A stretch of 48,780 nt of DNA from Microtetraspora sp. NBRC 13810. Lineage in GTDB: Bacteria > Actinomycetota > Actinomycetes > Streptosporangiales > Streptosporangiaceae. A program made the position numbers and the translations under genes. The notes beneath the pieces are model-generated. The model was not told the DNA's origin. It made no database searches and was given only the letters and a program-made list of their open reading frames with translations. Shown one piece after another: positions 25,559 through 32,937 of the stretch. Positions within the stretch are counted from its first letter, which is position 1. Each line of letters begins with the position of its first letter. Location of the stretch: assembly GCF_030268685.1 (NCBI RefSeq), contig NZ_BSRQ01000036.1, positions 1-48,780 of the forward strand, given 5' to 3'.

Positions 25559-26347
25559 GTGGTGCGCACCGTCCCCGCCGTGTCCCGGGCACTGGACATC
25601 ATGGAGCTCTTCCTCCGGGGGGAGACGCTGTCCGCCGGGGAGATCACCGACCGCACGGGGCTGCCCCGCACGACCGTGCACGAACTGGTGACGACGCTGG
25701 CCGGGCGGTCCTACCTGACGGTGTTGCACGAGCAGCCGACGCGCTACCGGCTCGGCATGCGGCTCTTCCAGCTCGGGAACGTCTTCGCCGAGCAGCTCGA
25801 CCTGGCGCACGAGGCGCTGCTCGCGGCCAGGGAGGTCGCGGCCAGGTGCGCCGAGACCGTGCACGTGGCGGTGCTGGAGGAGGACGAGGTGGTCTACATC
25901 GCGAAGGTGGACAGCACCCACTCGGTGCGGATGGTCTCGGCCGTCGGCCGCCGCCTGCCCGCCCACTGCACCGGCGTGGGCAAGATGCTGTTGTCCGGCC
26001 TCGGCGAAGAGGCCCTGGACGCACGCTACCCGCCAGGCGTCGAGCAGCCCGGCATGACGCCGAACAGCATCACCTCACCCGCCGCGCTCCGCGCCGCCCT
26101 CGCCCGGATCCGCGAGGAGGACCTCGCCTACGACGAGTGCGAGTCGAACGACGCGGTCAACTGCGTGGCCGCGCCGGTCCGCGACCAGCACGGCGCGATG
26201 GTCGCCGCGATGAGCATCTCGGTGCCCATCCTGCGCTGGGACGAACAGCGCCGCCGGGCCTGGACCTCCCTGGTCCGCGAGGGCGCCCGCGCGCTCTCCG
26301 AACGGCTGGGCCACCGCCCCGCCCCCGCCGACCTGGAGGAACCATGA
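25559..26347 (+). CDS. IclR-family transcriptional regulator
   Basis: 262 residues. N-terminal winged helix (VPAVSRALDIMELFLRGETLSAGEITDRTGLPRTTVHELV in outline) and the C-terminal IclR ligand domain (VHVAVLEEDEVVYIAKVDSTHSVRMVSAVGRRLPAHCTGVGKMLLS in outline, with the usual HCTGVGK motif). These repressors respond to small acids or sugars. GTG 25559 is chosen because GGAAGGAG ends six bases before it; the in-frame ATG 25532 has no such site. It is divergent from the U32/GH51 genes and upstream of the dehydrogenase, so it probably controls both arms of the sugar locus. Confidence 0.94.
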   Translation: MVRTVPAVSRALDIMELFLRGETLSAGEITDRTGLPRTTVHELVTTLAGRSYLTVLHEQPTRYRLGMRLFQLGNVFAEQLDLAHEALLAAREVAARCAETVHVAVLEEDEVVYIAKVDSTHSVRMVSAVGRRLPAHCTGVGKMLLSGLGEEALDARYPPGVEQPGMTPNSITSPAALRAALARIREEDLAYDECESNDAVNCVAAPVRDQHGAMVAAMSISVPILRWDEQRRRAWTSLVREGARALSERLGHRPAPADLEEP

Positions 26348-26394
26348 TCCACGTCACCCGTCCGGCGCCGGTCGTCCCGGGAGGGAGACCGTGA
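26344..26394 (+). CDS. 16-residue bridging ORF between iclR-like and dehydrogenase genes
   Basis: ATG 26344 overlaps the IclR stop (ATGA) and its own stop overlaps the dehydrogenase GTG at 26391 (GTGA). The peptide would be MIHVTRPAPVVPGGRP. It may simply carry ribosomes from one gene to the next, since GGGAGGGAGACC near its end is the ribosome site of the dehydrogenase. No conservation evidence is available, so it could equally be chance. Confidence 0.3.
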   Translation: MIHVTRPAPVVPGGRP

Positions 26395-27401
26395 GCCGAT
26401 CGCTGCTCCTCAGAGCGCCGGGGCGGTACCTCGTGACCGAGGCCGAGCCGCCCGCGCCCGGGCCCGGCGAGGCGCTGGTCCGGGTCGCCGCGTCCGGCAT
26501 CTGCGGCAGCGACAGGGAACTGTACGACGGGACCCGGCCGGAACCCTTCCGCAGCTATCCGATCGTGCCCGGCCACGAGTGGTCCGGGACGGTCGCCGCC
26601 GTCGGCGAGGGAGTCGATCCGGGGCTGGCCGGCGCGCCGGTCACCGGGGAGGGGTTCCGCAACTGTCAGGTGTGCGACCGCTGCCGCGACGGGGACACGA
26701 ACCTGTGCTCGGCGGGCTACGACGAGACCGGTTTCACCCGTCCCGGCGCCTTCGCCGAGCATCTGCTGCTGCCCGCCCGGCTGCTGCACCGCCTGTCCCC
26801 CGGCGCCGACCTGGCCGCCGCCGCCCTGCTGGAACCCGCCGCGGTGGCCGCCGCGGCCGTGCTGCGCGCCGGTGTGCTGCCCGGTGAACGGGTGGCCGTG
26901 GTCGGCGCGGGCACCCTCGGCGTCCTCACCGTCCAACTGCTCGCCGCCCTCTCCCCCGCCGAGCTGGTCGCCTTCGACCCCCGCCCGTCCCGGGCGAGCC
27001 TCGCCACCGACTCGGGCGCGACCGCACTGGTCCCGCCCGCGTCCTACAGCGCCGGGGTCGACAGTGCCCGGTTCGACGCGGTCATCGAGACCGCCGGCGT
27101 GCCGTCCAGCGCCGCCGACGCCGTACGGCTGGCGCGGCGCGGCGGGCGGGTCGTGCTGACCGGGATCCCCGGCACGGAGCCCGCCGGGATCTCCCCGCTG
27201 GCCGTCGTGGGCGGGCAGCTCACGGTGTCCGGCGTGTTCGGGGCGTCGTCGCGGGCGTGGGCGCACGCCGTACGGGCCTTCAACGCCGGGCTGCTGGCGT
27301 TGCGGCCGCTGGTCACGCACGAGCTGGGGCTCACCGAGTTCTCCCGGGCGCTGGAACTGCTCGCCGAGCCCGCGACCGGCAAGATCCTGCTGCGGCCGTG
27401 A
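26391..27401 (+). CDS. zinc-binding MDR dehydrogenase (sorbitol/threonine dehydrogenase-like)
   Basis: 336 residues. The catalytic zinc region is GICGSDRELYD and GHEWSG, and the structural zinc loop is NCQVCDRCRDGDTNLC, with all four cysteines. The Rossmann motif is VAVVGAGTLGVLTVQLL. This places it among polyol, threonine and galactitol dehydrogenases that oxidise a secondary alcohol with NAD(P)+. The GTG start is preceded by GGGAGGGAGACC. It follows IclR through the small bridging ORF; context suggests oxidation of a pentose-derived polyol or sugar acid, which is inference. Confidence 0.9.
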   Translation: MSRSLLLRAPGRYLVTEAEPPAPGPGEALVRVAASGICGSDRELYDGTRPEPFRSYPIVPGHEWSGTVAAVGEGVDPGLAGAPVTGEGFRNCQVCDRCRDGDTNLCSAGYDETGFTRPGAFAEHLLLPARLLHRLSPGADLAAAALLEPAAVAAAAVLRAGVLPGERVAVVGAGTLGVLTVQLLAALSPAELVAFDPRPSRASLATDSGATALVPPASYSAGVDSARFDAVIETAGVPSSAADAVRLARRGGRVVLTGIPGTEPAGISPLAVVGGQLTVSGVFGASSRAWAHAVRAFNAGLLALRPLVTHELGLTEFSRALELLAEPATGKILLRP

Positions 27402-27413
27402 GGCGCGGGGGCC

Positions 27414-28268
27414 TCAGACGCCCGCGGTGGTGGTGCGCATGGTGAGCTGCGTGCCGTCCTCGGACAGCTCGAAGGCGGCGGTGACCGCGGACAGCTCGGA
27501 GGTGCGGCGCAGGTGGGTGCCGCCGCACGGGATGACGGCCTCGCCCTCGGGCAGGGCGCAGTGCCAGGTGCGCCGGGCGGTCAGCTCGGGGCCGGGCACG
27601 CCCAGCCGTACCGGCGCGTCGCCGGAGATCCACCCGGCCAGCCGGTCGTTGACCCGCCCGGCGAGTTCCGGCAGTTCCCCGGCGAGGTCCTCGGTCACGA
27701 ACCCCTTCTTGCGCAGCGACTTGCCGAGCCGGTAGACGTCCACACTGCCGCCGGGGAGGATCCGGGACGACGTGATCGCGGTCTGGTCGAAGTCGGGGTG
27801 CCCCAGGCCGTCGGCGGGCGCCTCCTTGCGCCAGCGGCCGGCCAGGGCGGCGTTGAGCGCCAGGGCCGTGAGATGGCAGGCGGTGTGACCGGCGGACAGG
27901 GCGCGCCGGCCGGCGGCGTCCACCACCAGCTCCACCTCGTCCCCCACCTGACCGGGCGAGCCGGGGACGACGTGCACGACCAGCCAGTGCCAGCCGGGCG
28001 TGCCTCTGCGCACCGGGATGTCCGCGCCCAGGAACACCTCGTCGCCGCCGTCGGCCACCGCGCCGGTGACGCAGTCGGCGACCGGCAGGCCGGCCAGCGT
28101 GCCGGAGTCCGCGGGCTGGTCGGGCCAGGTGTGGTCCAGCGGGTGGAAGGGGGTCTCGGCGACGACGACACCGGTTCCGCCGGGCGCGGGCACGGTGGCG
28201 ACGATCGCGGACCGGCCGGTGACCTCTCCGGCGGGATAGGTGACCGCCGTCGACTTTCCGATGCTCAT
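27414..28268 (-). CDS. alanyl-tRNA editing protein (AlaX-like)
   Basis: 284 residues. It carries the metal-binding motifs of AlaRS-type editing domains: GHTACHL (HxxxH) in the middle and PCGGTHL (CxxxH) near the C-terminus. The N-terminal beta region (ETPFHPLDHTWPDQPADSG) corresponds to the AlaRS C-A/editing fold. Such free-standing proteins hydrolyse Ser-tRNA(Ala) or Gly-tRNA(Ala). The C-terminal part after CGGTHL is extended by a beta segment typical of actinobacterial AlaX proteins. It is convergent with the dehydrogenase (12 bp) and lies 6 bp after the MFS gene on the same strand, so likely in its transcript. Confidence 0.9.
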   Translation of the reverse strand: MSIGKSTAVTYPAGEVTGRSAIVATVPAPGGTGVVVAETPFHPLDHTWPDQPADSGTLAGLPVADCVTGAVADGGDEVFLGADIPVRRGTPGWHWLVVHVVPGSPGQVGDEVELVVDAAGRRALSAGHTACHLTALALNAALAGRWRKEAPADGLGHPDFDQTAITSSRILPGGSVDVYRLGKSLRKKGFVTEDLAGELPELAGRVNDRLAGWISGDAPVRLGVPGPELTARRTWHCALPEGEAVIPCGGTHLRRTSELSAVTAAFELSEDGTQLTMRTTTAGV

Positions 28269-28274
28269 GTCCGC

Positions 28275-29495
28275 CTATCCTGCCGTACGGGAAACGGGCT
28301 CGTCCTCCAGATAACGGTCGGCGCCGACGTACCAGCCGAAGCCGAGCTGGGCGACGACGATGGCGAACAGCAGGACGAAGGGCGCGGTCCAGCCGCCGGT
28401 GGCGGCGTAGAGGACGCCGATGAGCAGCGGGCCCGCGCCCGCCATGAGATAGCCGACGCTCTGCCCGAAGGCCGACAGCGCCGCGGTGGCCTCCGCGCCC
28501 CGGGTGCGCAGCGCGAGCATGGTCAGCGCCAGCGGGAAGGATCCCATGCCGACGCCGACGAACATCGCCCAGATCCACGCGGTGCCGCCGGGCGCCAGCC
28601 AGAGCCCGGTCAGGCCCACGACATAGAAGGCGACGAAGACGACCACGGCGGGCCGCTGGTCGGCGAACCGGCCGGCGATGGAGGGCACGACCAGCGAGAC
28701 CGGGATGCCGAGCCCGGTGAAGACGGCCAGCACCAGGCCCGCGCCCCCGGCGGTGTACCCCCGGTCGAGCAGCATCTGGGCGAGCCAGCCGAACATGATG
28801 TAGGCGACCATGGACTGCGTGCCGAAGTACGCCGCCATGGACCAGGCGAGGCGGCTGCGCACGAGCAACCGCGGCCCCATGTCGCCCCGGCCGGTGTCCC
28901 TGGCCGGTTCGCTGCGCAGCAGGACCAGCCAGGGGAGCGCGGCGACCGCGGCCAGCGCGCCCCACACGCCGAGCGCCAGGTGCCAGTCACCGCCGGAGAC
29001 CTGCTCGATCGGGACGGTGGCCGCGGCGGCCAGCATCGTGCCGGTGGCGAGCGCGGTGGTGTAGACGGTGGTCATCACGCCGGTGCGGGCCGGGAAGTGC
29101 CGCTTGACCAGGGTGGGGATGAGCACGTTGCCCACCGCGCCACCGGCCAGCGCGACCACGCTGGTGACGAGGAAGACCACGGCGGAGTCGACGGTCACCC
29201 GGATCACCAGCCCGGCGCACAGGACGACCAGCGACAGGAGCAGCAGCCGGTGCTCGCCGATCCGGCGCGCGGCGGCCGGGGTCAGCGCGCCGAAGGTGGC
29301 GAAGCACAGGACGGGCAGCGTGGTGAGCAGGCCGGTGGTGAAGCCGTTCAGCCCGAGGGCGGCGGTGATCTGGTCGAGGACGGGTCCGATGCTGGTGACC
29401 CCGGTCCGCAGGTTGAGCGCGGCGAGCACGATGCCGAGAACGAGCAACCAGGTGAGCGTTCCCGTGCGGCTCTTCCCCTGTGCGAGTACCACCAT
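28275..29495 (-). CDS. MFS transporter (CynX/NimT-like)
   Basis: 406 residues with 12 predicted helices. TWLLVLGIVLAALNLRTGVTSIGPVLDQI is the hallmark start of the CynX/NimT (cyanate or nitroimidazole) MFS group; helix 2-3 has ARRIGEHR and later SAFGQSVGYLMAGAGPLLIG. Substrate unknown. ATG 29495 starts the first helix; AAGGAG is 13 bases upstream. GTG 29531 is an alternative that adds 12 residues. The 3' end leads into the AlaX gene. Confidence 0.88.
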   Translation of the reverse strand: MVVLAQGKSRTGTLTWLLVLGIVLAALNLRTGVTSIGPVLDQITAALGLNGFTTGLLTTLPVLCFATFGALTPAAARRIGEHRLLLLSLVVLCAGLVIRVTVDSAVVFLVTSVVALAGGAVGNVLIPTLVKRHFPARTGVMTTVYTTALATGTMLAAAATVPIEQVSGGDWHLALGVWGALAAVAALPWLVLLRSEPARDTGRGDMGPRLLVRSRLAWSMAAYFGTQSMVAYIMFGWLAQMLLDRGYTAGGAGLVLAVFTGLGIPVSLVVPSIAGRFADQRPAVVVFVAFYVVGLTGLWLAPGGTAWIWAMFVGVGMGSFPLALTMLALRTRGAEATAALSAFGQSVGYLMAGAGPLLIGVLYAATGGWTAPFVLLFAIVVAQLGFGWYVGADRYLEDEPVSRTAG

Positions 29496-29605
29496 CGCGG
29501 GTTCCGGACTCCTTCTTGTCGTTTTATCCACTCATAGGATGTTTAGCGACAAGAGTAACAGGAGTGTTTTCGTGTTTCGTTCCTGTCAGACGCTGGACGG
29601 CAAAC

Positions 29606-29640
29606 GGCCACGAGCCCGCCATACAGGCGGGCCCGTGGCC
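29606..29640. terminator. strong hairpin, probable terminator of the SRPBCC gene
   Basis: GGCCACGAGCCCGCC (29606-29620), a five-base loop and GGCGGGCCCGTGGCC (29626-29640) form a 15-bp stem with a single mismatch. It lies about 230 bp past the stop of the SRPBCC gene and upstream of the MFS gene. A U-tract is lacking, as is common in high-GC actinomycetes. Confidence 0.6.
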
Positions 29641-29698
29641 ACGCTCACCGCCGGGCGCGGGGGCCGTGATCACACTCGGCGGTGACGAAGAAGAGCCG

Positions 29699-29850
29699 GT
29701 CGGCCGGTGTCCCGGCCGCGTTCCGGACCGGCCGCACACCTAACCGGCAGGTGTTCCGGACTGGCCGCGCTCCGGACCGGCCACGCTACGGACCGGCAGG
29801 TGTTCCTCCGGACCGGCCGCGTTCCGGACCGGTGTTCTGGAACCGGGGCG
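29699..29850. repeat. degenerate TTCCGGACCGG-type repeats
   Basis: Seven or more imperfect copies of a unit around TCCGGACCGGCCGCG, several joined by CGGCAGGTGTTCC, lie between the hairpin and the SRPBCC stop. Each core is itself partly palindromic (CCGGACCGG, CGGCCG). The array is non-coding as far as I can see. Confidence 0.6.
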
Positions 29851-29867
29851 CGGTCCGGGACGGCGGG

Positions 29868-30656
29868 TCAGATGCCGGGGCGCGGGTCCGCCGGGGGCTC
29901 CTCGCCCGGGCGGCGGCCGGCCGGCGGCACCGGGCCGGGGCCGGGCGGGGCCAGCGGGGACGACGGCGGATACTCCGGGCTGACCGGCGACGGCGGCATC
30001 GGCTCACGACCGAGGCCGGGCCCCGGGGCGGGGTCCACGCCGCCGGGCTCGCCGCGGTCCGGGCCGGGCGCCGGCTGGACGCCTCCGGGCCGGTGCAGCG
30101 GCCCCGGCCCGAAGTCCGGGTCCGGAATGGCGGTCCCGACGGCGGTTCCGGTGCCGGTCGCGGTCCCGGTTCCGGTGCCGGACGCGGTGCCGTCGTGCTG
30201 GTGCGGGGCGGGCACCTCGCCGCGCCAGGCGCCCGTCTCGGTGCGCTGCGACTCGATGAAACGCTTGAACCGCTCAAGGTCGCCGCGCACCCGCATCCGG
30301 ACGATCTGCAGCCAGTCGGCCGCGGTCTCCACGAAGCCCTCGGGGTCGAACTCCATCTGGAGCATGACCCGGCAGGTACCCTCGTCGAGCCGGTGGAAGG
30401 TGACGACGCCCGCCTGGTGCGGGCGGTCCAGCGTGCGCCAGGCGATCCGCTCGTCGGGATGCTGCTCGGTGATCTCGGCCTCGAACTCCCTGCGCACCCC
30501 GGCGATCTCCGTGATCCAGGCGGTCCGGGTGTCGTTCAACTGCTTGACCGACTCCACGCCGTCCATAAACTCGGGGAAGCTCTCGAACTGAGTCCACTGG
30601 TTGTAGGCGGTCCTGACCGGCACGCGCAGGTCGACTGCGTGCTCTATGGTGCTCAC
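29868..30656 (-). CDS. SRPBCC (polyketide cyclase/START-like) protein with long disordered tail
   Basis: 262 residues. Residues 1-145 are a SRPBCC ligand-binding fold: IEHAVDLRVPVRTAYNQWTQFESFPEFMDGVESV in outline, FEAEITEQHPDERIAWRT and GDLERFKRFIESQR at the C-terminal helix. The family includes coenzyme Q-binding COQ10-type and cyclase/dehydrase proteins; the ligand is unknown. Residues 160-262 are Gly/Thr/Ala repeats (GTGTGTATGTGTAVGTA) followed by Pro/Gly-rich sequence, both low complexity. The start is GTG 30656 with AGGAG seven bases upstream, rather than the longer frame to 30701. Confidence 0.87.
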   Translation of the reverse strand: MSTIEHAVDLRVPVRTAYNQWTQFESFPEFMDGVESVKQLNDTRTAWITEIAGVRREFEAEITEQHPDERIAWRTLDRPHQAGVVTFHRLDEGTCRVMLQMEFDPEGFVETAADWLQIVRMRVRGDLERFKRFIESQRTETGAWRGEVPAPHQHDGTASGTGTGTATGTGTAVGTAIPDPDFGPGPLHRPGGVQPAPGPDRGEPGGVDPAPGPGLGREPMPPSPVSPEYPPSSPLAPPGPGPVPPAGRRPGEEPPADPRPGI

Positions 30657-30740
30657 AGGGTCTCCTCCCTGGCTCGGTTGTGCGGATGTGAGTTCCTGCA
30701 CTGCCCGAGCGAGGCGGCCGGAAACCCGGCCGGCGGCCCC

Positions 30741-31223
30741 TCAGCGGCGTTTGCGCAGCAGCCAGTAGAGCCCCACAAGGGGCAGCACCAGCGGGATGAA
30801 CCCGTAACCCCGGCCGTACCCGGACCACACCGTCTCGTCGGGGAAGGCCGCCGGGTCGATCAGGTCCGCCGTGCCGATGAGGAGCACCCCGGCCAGCTCG
30901 ATCCCCGCGGCCCACAGGGCGGTACGGCGGGCGCCGCGCGCCAGCGCCACGGTGAGCAGGATGTAGACGGCCGCCGCGAACGCGGACAGCGTGTAGGCGA
31001 TCGGCGCCTCCTGGAACCGGGTCGCGATCTGCACCGCCGCCCGCGCCCCCGCCGCCAGCGCGAACAACCCGTACACCGCCACCAGCGCCCGCCCGGGCCC
31101 ACTCCCGATCCCACCCCGCTCCACGCCCCCGCCGGGGCTCGCATCCGGGCCCGGGTCGCGGCCGTCGGTGCCCGTGCGGCCGGTCGTACGGGGGCTCGGG
31201 CCGGTGTTCTCGTCGCGGCTCAT
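30741..31223 (-). CDS. small membrane protein, unknown function
   Basis: 160 residues. A hydrophilic N-terminus (about 45 residues rich in Gly, Pro, Asp) precedes four predicted transmembrane helices (ALVAVYGLFALAAGARAAVQ, AYTLSAFAAAVYILLTVALA, AGIELAGVLLIGTADL, GFIPLVLPLVGLYWLL). The C-terminus ends LLRKRR. I do not recognise it beyond the type of small integral membrane proteins often found in pairs. The ATG overlaps the preceding gene's stop (ATGA), so the two are translationally coupled. Confidence 0.82.
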   Translation of the reverse strand: MSRDENTGPSPRTTGRTGTDGRDPGPDASPGGGVERGGIGSGPGRALVAVYGLFALAAGARAAVQIATRFQEAPIAYTLSAFAAAVYILLTVALARGARRTALWAAGIELAGVLLIGTADLIDPAAFPDETVWSGYGRGYGFIPLVLPLVGLYWLLRKRR

Positions 31224-31606
31224 ACGACGCCCTGCCAGATCTGCAGCAGCCTGCCGGTCATCACCGCGATCGCGAACCCGGCCACCGCCAGGATCGCCGA
31301 GCCCCACCTGCTCCGCTCGGCGAGCGCCAGGACCACGCCCGCGGGCGGGATGATCGCCGTGCCCACGAGGTACCCGTACAGGGTGACCTGGTCCGACGGC
31401 CCTTCGCCGGCCACGGCGGCGGCCACCGCGAGCCCCGCCTGGACCAGCACCGCCACCTCGAGCACGGCGAACCCGATGAGCAGGACCATCCCCATCGCCC
31501 GGTTCCGGAACGCGACGATCAGACTCACCAGGGCGAGCACCAGCGCCCCGGCGATGACACCGGCCGCGACCCCGCCGTTCACGGCACGCTCACGAGAAAG
31601 GGGCAC
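31220..31606 (-). CDS. small membrane protein, unknown function
   Basis: 128 residues with about four helices (VAAGVIAGALVLALVSLIVAF, MGMVLLIGFAVLEVAVLVQAGLAV, LYGYLVGTAIIPPAGVVLALA, SAILAVAGFAIAVMTGRLLQI). It precedes and overlaps the other small membrane gene by four bases; the two probably form a complex. The start is GTG 31606; GTG 31582 is possible. Pairs of this kind occur widely in actinomycetes without a known role. Confidence 0.82.
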   Translation of the reverse strand: MPLSRERAVNGGVAAGVIAGALVLALVSLIVAFRNRAMGMVLLIGFAVLEVAVLVQAGLAVAAAVAGEGPSDQVTLYGYLVGTAIIPPAGVVLALAERSRWGSAILAVAGFAIAVMTGRLLQIWQGVV

Positions 31607-31739
31607 GTCCCAGACATGGCCAGTAGGTTACCGCCCCCCACCCCCGCCCTCCCCGCCACGCCCACCCCACCCGAACGACCACCTAACGTCCCACCCCACC
31701 CGCCGTCCGACGACCGCTTCCATCCCGCCCGGCGGCCCG

Positions 31740-31998
31740 GCACCGCGTCGGCCCCGCCGGCGGCGTCCCCGGCCACGTGCATGTCCGGCGCCGACTCGCA
31801 CAGCATCCGCGGCCCCATCCGCCGGGAGCGGGGGCCGGGGCGGGACCGTCGTCGGTGATCTCCAGGTGGACGGCGCCCTCCTCGTCCACCCGGACCCCGA
31901 GCCGCACCCTCGCGGCGGGCCCGGCGTGCTTGGCCGCGTTGGCCAGGCCCTCCTGGGTGAGGCGCAGGACGGCGATGCCGCGCAGGGTGTCCACGCCG
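31740..31998 (-). pseudogene. remnant of NarL-family sensor histidine kinase (ATPase end)
   Basis: The minus strand shows the HATPase part of a NarL/DesK-type kinase: VLRLTQEGLANAAKHAG (N box) and LEITDDGPAP (DxG box). After PAPAPGGW the G2 box and C-terminus appear in a different frame (GPRMLCESAPDMHVAG). The H box and all upstream parts are missing: the coding similarity stops at about 31998, where an MMPL fragment starts on the other strand. It is both 5'-truncated and frameshifted. Confidence 0.72.
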
Positions 31999-32000
31999 GC

Positions 32001-32345
32001 GTCGTGGTCGGGATCGCGCTCGGGCTGGCGATGGACTACGAGGTGTTCCTGCTGGCCAGGGTGCGCGAGGAGTGGCGGCGCGGCGGCGACCCGGTGGAGG
32101 CCGTGGCGCTCGGGCTGCAACGGACCGGGCCCGTCATCACCAACGCGGCGCTGCTGATGACGGTGGTGGTCGCGGGTTTCCTCACCGCCGACATGGTGCT
32201 CATGCTGATGATCGGGGTGGGCCTGGCGATCGCCGTGGTGGTGGACGCGACCGTCGTCCGCGCCGTCCTGCTGCCCGCCGTCCTCGCCCTTCTGGGCCGG
32301 GCCGCCTGGTGGTCCCCCGCCTTCCTGCGCCGCTCGCGGGCGTGA
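32001..32345 (+). pseudogene. C-terminal fragment of an MMPL/RND-family transporter
   Basis: About 114 codons reading VVVGIALGLAMDYEVFLLARVREEW, then TGPVITNAALLMTVVVAGFLTADM and VDATVVRAVLLPAVLALLGRAAWW. This is the last quarter of an MMPL (YdfJ-like) lipid or drug exporter. Nothing upstream in frame resembles the missing eight helices and there is no plausible start, so it is a dead remnant. A frame open from 29682 is not coding in its first 770 codons. Confidence 0.85.
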
Positions 32346-32417
32346 CCGGGATCGGGAGGAGGAGATGTCGTCCCGGTCGCCGCCGGTCCGGGAGCCGTCT
32401 CACCGGGGCTGCATACG

Positions 32418-32927
32418 ATGGGGAGGGTGGAGAGGATTCTGGTCAGCGCCTGCCTGATGGGGCGTGAGGTCCGCTATGACGGGGGCGCGAAGCGCAGTGA
32501 CGACGCGCTGCTGGCCGGTTGGCGGGCGGAAGGCCGGCTGGTGCCCTTCTGCCCCGAGGTCGAGTGCGGGCTGCCCGTTCCGCGGCCTCCCGCCGAGATC
32601 GAGGGCGGCGCCGGCGGGGCCGCCGTGCTGGCCGGGGCCGCGCGGGTGCTGACCGCGCAGGGCGCCGACGTCACCGCCGCCTTCCTGACCGGCGCGCAGG
32701 CCGCGCTCGACGTGGCCCGGTCCTTCGGCGTGCGGATCGCCATCCTCAAGGAGGGCAGCCCGTCCTGCGGCTCGCTGACCGTCTACGACGGCGGCTTCCG
32801 CGGGCGCAGGCTCCCCGGCCAGGGCGTCACCACCGCGCTGCTCGAACTGCACGGCGTCCGCGTCTTCGACGAGAGCCGGATCGGCGACGCGGCCCGCCAC
32901 CTGGCCGGCCTGGAGCATCCGGCCTGA
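32418..32927 (+). CDS. DUF523 domain protein
   Basis: 169 residues. The DUF523 motifs are clear: ILVSACLMGREVRYDGGAKR, LVPFCPEVECGLPVPRPPAEI, ILKEGSPSCGSLTVYDG and GQGVTTALLELHGVRVFDE. Cysteines in SACL, FCPEV, and SPSCGS are typical and may bind a metal or cluster; the function of the family is not established, although some are linked to thiouracil desulfidase activity. ATG 32418 gives the usual N-terminus. GTG 32427 is possible. Stands alone, convergent with DUF305. Confidence 0.9.
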   Translation: MGRVERILVSACLMGREVRYDGGAKRSDDALLAGWRAEGRLVPFCPEVECGLPVPRPPAEIEGGAGGAAVLAGAARVLTAQGADVTAAFLTGAQAALDVARSFGVRIAILKEGSPSCGSLTVYDGGFRGRRLPGQGVTTALLELHGVRVFDESRIGDAARHLAGLEHPA

Positions 32928-32937
32928 TCGCCGCCGC

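Larger units (their letters stand above)
29496..29867. other. intergenic region, no supported gene
   Basis: 372 bp holding the MFS promoter area (29500-29580, AT-rich for this window), the hairpin, and a block of degenerate repeats. No coding frame resembles a known protein. Confidence 0.6.

Noticed and set aside
29682-32000. 887-codon plus-strand frame ending in the MMPL fragment
   Set aside because: Only the last 115 codons look like a protein family; the remainder is opposite the SRPBCC and membrane-protein genes or is repetitive.
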